From: Odontesthes bonariensis
Taxonomy: Eukaryota > Chordata > Actinopteri > Atheriniformes > Atherinopsidae
Length of the DNA stretch: 64,000 nucleotides
Direction: 5' to 3'
NCBI RefSeq assembly: GCF_027942865.1
Contig: NC_134519.1
Span: 21,796,248 to 21,860,247, forward strand
The position numbers were made by a program, and so were the translations under genes. Below the pieces are notes generated by a model. The model was given only the letters and a program-made list of their open reading frames with translations, searched no databases and was not told the DNA's origin. Of this stretch, positions 62,701 to 64,000 are shown in pieces (position 1 is the stretch's first letter; each line of letters opens with the position of its first letter).

Positions 62701-64000
62701 TAACTATAGCAGACTGAAAAAACTCCATTGTTCAGTATTTCCTGTAAGATGCCACAGGTGGCTTTAGGAGTGACACTAAAACAACATGTTTTTTTGTTGA
62801 ACAGGTGAATTAATGTAGCAATATAAGATTCTATTTGTTGCTAAGCAGTGGGTGGACAACATTAGCAATGGTCACTCTCTCCAACTTGACTGCCATGTCA
62901 GTAATGTTACACACTGTTCCTCTGACTTCTGCGACTGGGCTGGTACTGAATGCCAAGCCAAGTATTTGCCAGATGCCTAACCAGGTATTTTACGTCCCAA
63001 CGTTGACCAGATTTTTTAATTTGTGAAATATTTTGTGGAAATGTGACAGAGTTGGCATGGTTACCGGATATGCTGGCAAGCATCACTACTAAAGGAATGA
63101 GAGGATTGACAATAGATGGAGCTAAGTTAAGTGAAACAGATCAAGCTGACTAAACTGTTGTAATGTTTATTCAAACAGTGAGTACAGTGTATGAAGTGAT
63201 GCTGTATTATTACCAGTTGAACTGTTGGTAATACCTGTTGGATTTGTTGCAGTTACTGGAGCTAGAACAATTACATAGCACAATAAGAAGTTGATTTATT
63301 TGAATGAAAGATAAAATGATATTCAAAGACTGTAAATGAAATTTATGCATACAGCACAGAGCTTATACATATTATTAAAAGCGCTGTATGTTAGTGTGAT
63401 TGTGTAAATGAGAAACACATTGTAAAGTGCTTGATACAACCTAGAATTCATTTAAAAAGCATTGAGAGGTCCTGACAGTTTACCCATATATCTAAAATCT
63501 GCACTTGTTGTTGACTAATAGATACATCCATCCATCCATCCATTCATTTTCTATACCCGCTTAACCCAACTATCAGGTCGTGGTGGGGCTGGAGCCTATC
63601 CCAGCGCTCATTCGGGCGAGAGGCGGGGTACACCCTGGACAGGTCGCCAGTCCATTACAAGGCCACACAGAAACAAACGAGACAAACAATCACACACACG
63701 CTCACACTCACCCCTAGGGACAATTTTAGAGACACCAATTAACCAGACATGCATGTTTTTGGAGAGTGGGAAGAGGCCGGAGTACCCGGAGAGACTAATA
63801 GACATTCATTAATTTTTCTTTTGAAATCACAGGATTAGTAAACAGGGATAAGACTGTTTGAGAAGGTGTTGTGGATTTTACCTGTTGAACTGTTGGTAAT
63901 ACCTGTTGGATTAGTTGCAGTTACTGGAGCTAGAACAATTACAAAACACAATTATAGGTTGGTTTATTTGAATAAAATATAAAATGATATTTAAAGACTG
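47636..64000 (-). CDS. Mucin-like, somatomedin-B-containing protein gene (3' part, exon arrays)
   Basis: I do not recognise the gene. Minus-strand exons with good splice sites and matching phase run from beyond the right edge to a stop at 47,638-47,636: eleven copies of a 48-nt exon (63,929 to 55,963), a Cys-rich exon (55,613-55,485), four 144-nt and four 90-nt Ser/Thr-rich exons, then 47,890-47,805 and 47,710-47,636. All internal exons are phase 1-1, so any may be duplicated, lost or skipped without breaking the frame. The deduced protein is an extracellular-type chain: Thr/Ser/Pro segments suited to O-glycosylation, a somatomedin-B-like knot, and a C-terminal domain SQTVILELRASLLSSDGNKD through LNCENCTIRISQRKLT with no membrane span. 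The 5' end and signal peptide are outside the window. Which exons are really used is unknown, and some copies may be dead. Confidence 0.55.
47805..47890 (-). CDS. Mucin-like gene, penultimate coding exon
   Basis: Acceptor ctcctgtttag and donor AAT|GTAAGT (strong). 86 nt: enters in phase 1 and leaves in phase 0. Reads DSQTVILELRASLLSSDGNK and then DEVVEALSN. The pattern (beta strand, then acidic helix) resembles C-terminal domains of the SEA type, as a weak structural guess. Confidence 0.62.
47974..48063 (-). CDS. Ser/Thr-rich 90-nt exon, copy 1 (most 3')
   Basis: Acceptor tttgtggcag and donor ACACAG|GTACAG, phase 1-1. Reads GTTLSAASTTSLPDGHNFDK and then TSASTTSSDT. This copy joins in frame to the penultimate exon (SSDT-DSQTVILEL), so it is the best supported of the set. 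Confidence 0.6.
48116..49505 (+). mobile_element. Rex3/RTE-type non-LTR retrotransposon, 5'-truncated
   Basis: Begins inside the reverse transcriptase and ends in GATG-type repeats (GATGATGGATGGATGG), the tail reported for fish Rex3 elements of the RTE clade. RT motifs are visible: YRGITLLSLPGKVF, FRPGRGTVDQL, FVDLEKAFDRVPRG, GLRQGCPLSPILF, LLFVDDVVLLASS. It lies antisense to the mucin-like gene. It is frameshifted, so inactive, and 5'-truncated (no endonuclease). The clade call is from memory of family features. Confidence 0.8.
48127..49495 (+). pseudogene. Rex3-like reverse transcriptase, frameshifted
   Basis: A first frame runs from 48,127 to 48,864 (RT palm with catalytic FVDD, where FADD is usual) and ends VECSPGWE. 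A second frame to 49,495 carries MEEFKYLGVLFTSEGRMEQE and the C-terminal domain to PPRPDPRRSGR. The break near 48,850 looks like a two-base deletion. The protein is not functional. Confidence 0.8.
49506..49741 (-). repeat. Extra partial unit of the 1,433-bp array beside Rex3
   Basis: About 235 bp (AAATTGAATGCTTCATTTTT to the AGAAAGGCCC region) repeats the sequence at 50,113-50,330, then jumps directly into the start of the next unit, skipping both exons. It marks a deletion or unequal-crossover scar. Confidence 0.75.
50420..50563 (-). CDS. Ser/Thr-rich 144-nt exon, copy 1
   Basis: Acceptor cttctacaacag and donor ACAG|GTTGGT, phase 1-1. Reads ASSSTNSNTSSTQVAVTTVS, then STAAASQSTSAATSTPSDGF and KTSASTAT. 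About half Ser/Thr with no Cys: a mucin-type O-glycosylation segment. Confidence 0.52.
50917..51006 (-). CDS. Ser/Thr-rich 90-nt exon, copy 2
   Basis: Same splice sites and phase as copy 1, inside the 1,433-bp unit. Confidence 0.5.
51853..51996 (-). CDS. Ser/Thr-rich 144-nt exon, copy 2
   Basis: 1,433 bp from copy 1, with the same frame and splice sites. Confidence 0.5.
52350..52439 (-). CDS. Ser/Thr-rich 90-nt exon, copy 3
   Basis: Exactly 1,433 bp from copy 2 and nearly identical, with both splice sites kept. Confidence 0.5.
53286..53429 (-). CDS. Ser/Thr-rich 144-nt exon, copy 3
   Basis: 1,433 bp from copy 2, frame open and splice sites kept. Confidence 0.5.
53783..53872 (-). CDS. Ser/Thr-rich 90-nt exon, copy 4
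   Basis: Another 1,433 bp along. One substitution (Val-to-Ile level on the antisense reading) and splice sites kept. Confidence 0.5.
54719..54862 (-). CDS. Ser/Thr-rich 144-nt exon, copy 4 (most 5')
   Basis: Last copy of the array. A few substitutions relative to the others, frame still open. Confidence 0.5.
55485..55613 (-). CDS. Somatomedin-B-like Cys-rich exon
   Basis: 129 nt, phase 1-1, with acceptor tatttgcag and donor CAAT|GTGAGT. Reads GCAGPPVLCCSGQNNSCFRG and then CYCDQVCVSLNDCCADYTST and CIQ. The CxCDxxC...DCCxDYxxxC pattern is the somatomedin-B signature (a small disulfide knot found in vitronectin, SBSPON and others). It carries ten cysteines against the usual eight. It supports a secreted or extracellular protein. 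Confidence 0.68.
55963..56010 (-). CDS. 48-nt Thr/Pro/Ser exon, copy 1 (donor lost)
   Basis: Frame reads APVTATNPTGITNSST, but the downstream donor is AAATAA instead of GT. An internal donor (AACAG|GTATTACC) could give a 27-nt version. Confidence 0.35.
56360..56407 (-). CDS. 48-nt Thr/Pro/Ser exon, copy 2
   Basis: Acceptor gttctag and donor ACTG|GTAACA. Reads APVTATNQTGITNSST, phase 1-1. Confidence 0.48.
56669..56951 (-). mobile_element. Non-LTR retrotransposon 3' end with (GGAT)n tail
   Basis: On the minus strand this is the common fish sequence TACTCCGGCTTCCTCCCACT through GACTGGCGACCTGTCCAGGG to a (GGAT)n tail. It is flanked by a near-perfect target duplication ACTAATAGATACAT / ACTAATCGATACAT. 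An RTE/L2-type 3' fragment is likely; the class is not settled. The 65-codon ORF here belongs to it. Confidence 0.75.
57042..57089 (-). CDS. 48-nt Thr/Pro/Ser exon, copy 3
   Basis: Acceptor gttctag and donor ACAG|GTAACA. Reads APVTATNPTGITNSST, phase 1-1. Confidence 0.48.
57350..57618 (-). mobile_element. Non-LTR 3' end, second copy
   Basis: Same fragment and same flanking ACTAATAGA as at 56.7 kb, duplicated with the host unit rather than inserted independently. Confidence 0.72.
57738..59852 (+). mobile_element. Rex1-like non-LTR retrotransposon, 5'-truncated
   Basis: About 2.1 kb inserted in a 48-nt exon. It carries an intact 650-codon ORF, a short 3'UTR (CCCTCTGGGATAAATAAAGT) and GAATT-type tail repeats, as in fish Rex1/Babar elements of the CR1 group. 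The endonuclease part is missing, as is usual for Rex1 copies. Flanks TTTGATTT / TTTGAATTT suggest a short, imperfect target duplication. Confidence 0.85.
57829..59781 (+). CDS. Rex1-like reverse transcriptase (intact ORF)
   Basis: 650 residues without interruption. RT motifs in order: YRPVALTSHIMKVLERLL (about 265), FAYRHGVGVEDAI (about 300), MFFDFSSAFNTIQPD (catalytic Asp, about 335), TGAPQGTVLSPFLFTLYTSD (about 395), YSDDSAVVG (catalytic DD, about 425), and NVNKTKEMIVDFRR. The N-terminal 180 residues are the linker between endonuclease and RT; the endonuclease itself is absent. It copies element RNA at the target site in complete relatives. The intact frame indicates a young insertion, but truncation makes it non-autonomous. 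Confidence 0.88.
   Translation: MTECVTDYINFCVDNTIPTRTVRCFPNNKPWITSELKELLNRKKRAFREQDRELLRSIQKQLKVKIRESKEVYRKKLESKLQRNNIRDVWSGMKKITGLKQREDRMDGSLDRANELNTFFNRFSSGTSSPSSPPVPSQRDIPPSSDPQLSCNISISTSVMDSSASTSLSSTQSGDAAVPFASPSHFSVSRSQVKRQLERLNRNKAAGPDGVSPRVLKACAEQLCGILQHLFNLSLTQEKVPLLWKTSCLVPVPKKTHPSDINDYRPVALTSHIMKVLERLLLTHLCKQTSTYQDPLQFAYRHGVGVEDAIIHLLQQTHYHLDKAGSTVRIMFFDFSSAFNTIQPDLLSLKLQKTQVEASTITWINDYLTNRPQFVRLKNCVSNQVISSTGAPQGTVLSPFLFTLYTSDFQYKSDSCHLQKYSDDSAVVGCIRDGQEAEYRELVDRFVAWCGNNHLILNVNKTKEMIVDFRRNKVRSNPVSIMGEEVEVVEEYKYLGVHVDNRLDWRHNSEAIYKKGQSRLYFLRKLRSFKVCNKMLQIFYKSVVESVISSCVICWGSSIRTRDLKRLNNLIRKAGSVLGTTVEPLETIMQRRILHKIKRIMDNPEHPLHETVIRKQSLFSQRLLQFGCKTDRYRKSFLPTAISIYNNSLI
60138..60406 (-). 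mobile_element. Non-LTR 3' end, third copy
   Basis: Same fragment within the 1,694-bp unit. Confidence 0.72.
60495..60542 (-). CDS. 48-nt Thr/Pro/Ser exon, copy 5
   Basis: Both splice sites intact (gttctag and ACAG|GTAAAA). Reads APVTATNPTGITNSST. Confidence 0.48.
60881..60928 (-). CDS. 48-nt Thr/Pro/Ser exon, copy 6 (variant)
   Basis: Divergent version reading AQITVTNPTGITNSST. Frame, length and both splice sites are kept despite several substitutions, which argues for past selection on the protein. Confidence 0.5.
61131..61299. other. Open segment in 1,694-bp unit, copy 1
   Basis: Bounded on the plus strand by acceptor-like tttgttgctaag and donor CCAG|GTATTT. Plus frames give either a 63-codon Thr/Met-rich ORF or a Cys-rich reading (DCHVSNVTHCSSDFCDWAGT); the minus strand is open too. 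No function can be assigned. Confidence 0.25.
61521..61568 (-). CDS. 48-nt Thr/Pro/Ser exon, copy 7
   Basis: Reads APVTATNPTGITNSST with donor ACTG|GTAATA. Splice sites intact. Confidence 0.48.
61831..62100 (-). mobile_element. Non-LTR 3' end, fourth copy
   Basis: Same fragment, 1,694 bp from the third copy. Confidence 0.72.
62189..62236 (-). CDS. 48-nt Thr/Pro/Ser exon, copy 8
   Basis: 1,694 bp from copy 5, identical frame and splice sites. Confidence 0.47.
62575..62622 (-). CDS. 48-nt Thr/Pro/Ser exon, copy 9 (variant)
   Basis: 1,694 bp from the variant copy 6, with the same AQITVTNPTGITNSST reading. Confidence 0.47.
62824..62992. other. Open segment in 1,694-bp unit, copy 2
   Basis: Near-identical duplicate of the segment at 61.1 kb, so it adds no independent evidence. 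Confidence 0.25.
63214..63261 (-). CDS. 48-nt Thr/Pro/Ser exon, copy 10
   Basis: 1,693 bp from copy 7, splice sites intact. Confidence 0.47.
63525..63793 (-). mobile_element. Non-LTR 3' end, fifth copy
   Basis: Same fragment, 1,693 bp from the fourth copy. Confidence 0.72.
63882..63929 (-). CDS. 48-nt Thr/Pro/Ser exon, copy 11
   Basis: Last copy in the window, splice sites intact. The array continues beyond the right edge. Confidence 0.47.

Larger units (their letters stand above)
59850..64000 (-). repeat. Higher-order tandem repeat, unit about 1,694 bp
   Basis: Landmarks repeat at 60,221 / 61,915 / 63,608 and 60,597 / 62,291 and 61,142 / 62,835, giving 1,693-1,694 bp. Each unit holds three 48-nt exons spaced about 390, 640 and 670 bp and one LINE-type 3' tail. 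Less regular, older copies extend left to about 55,950. The array is cut by the window end. Confidence 0.92.

Overview
The window is vertebrate nuclear DNA, almost certainly from a teleost fish. It has spliced genes with GT-AG introns, an acsl3 / pax3 / KCNE neighbourhood, fish-type retrotransposons (Rex1-like, Rex3-like), a decayed Tc1 transposon and long microsatellites. There is no bacterial or viral gene organisation, so genes below are given as exon chains read from splice sites, codon phase and protein similarity.

Layout: (1) 1-7,290, minus strand: 5' half of acsl3 (long-chain acyl-CoA synthetase 3), six coding exons, a non-coding first exon and a GC-rich promoter with a perfect CRE. 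(2) 7.3-14.5 kb: intergenic, with a decayed Tc1 transposon (about 9.3-10.6 kb), an old interspersed repeat (12.48-13.5 kb) and a tRNA-like SINE head. (3) 14,567-15,223, minus: a membrane RING-finger E3 ligase gene with one coding exon. (4) 15.5-21.2 kb: intergenic sequence and pax3 upstream DNA. (5) 21,514-39,165, plus: a complete pax3 gene of nine exons (paired domain, octapeptide, homeodomain, C-terminal transactivation region), probably a teleost pax3 duplicate. (6) 40.84-42.8 kb, plus: a KCNE4/KCNE5-like potassium-channel beta subunit with TATA box, 5'UTR intron and one coding exon.

(7) 45-64 kb is the unusual part. On the minus strand I can reconstruct the 3' portion of an unnamed secreted or surface mucin-like gene. 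It is assembled from phase 1-1 exons: a Cys-rich somatomedin-B-like exon (55,485-55,613), Ser/Thr-rich exons of 144 and 90 nt carried in a 1,433-bp tandem array (49.7-55.2 kb), and a conserved C-terminal pair of exons ending in a stop at 47,638-47,636. Upstream, eleven copies of a 48-nt Thr/Pro/Ser exon sit in a higher-order repeat of about 1,694 bp (55.9-64 kb). A Rex1-like element with an intact 650-codon reverse-transcriptase ORF has split one 48-nt exon, and a Rex3-like element sits in the 1,433-bp array. A related but decayed Ser/Thr-rich exon lies at 45.3-45.7 kb. The 5' end of this gene is outside the window.

Functionally, acsl3 is lipid metabolism, pax3 is neural crest/muscle transcription control, and the KCNE and RING genes are membrane proteins. 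They are linked by ancient synteny rather than by pathway. The mucin-like locus looks like a fast-evolving, copy-number-variable gene.
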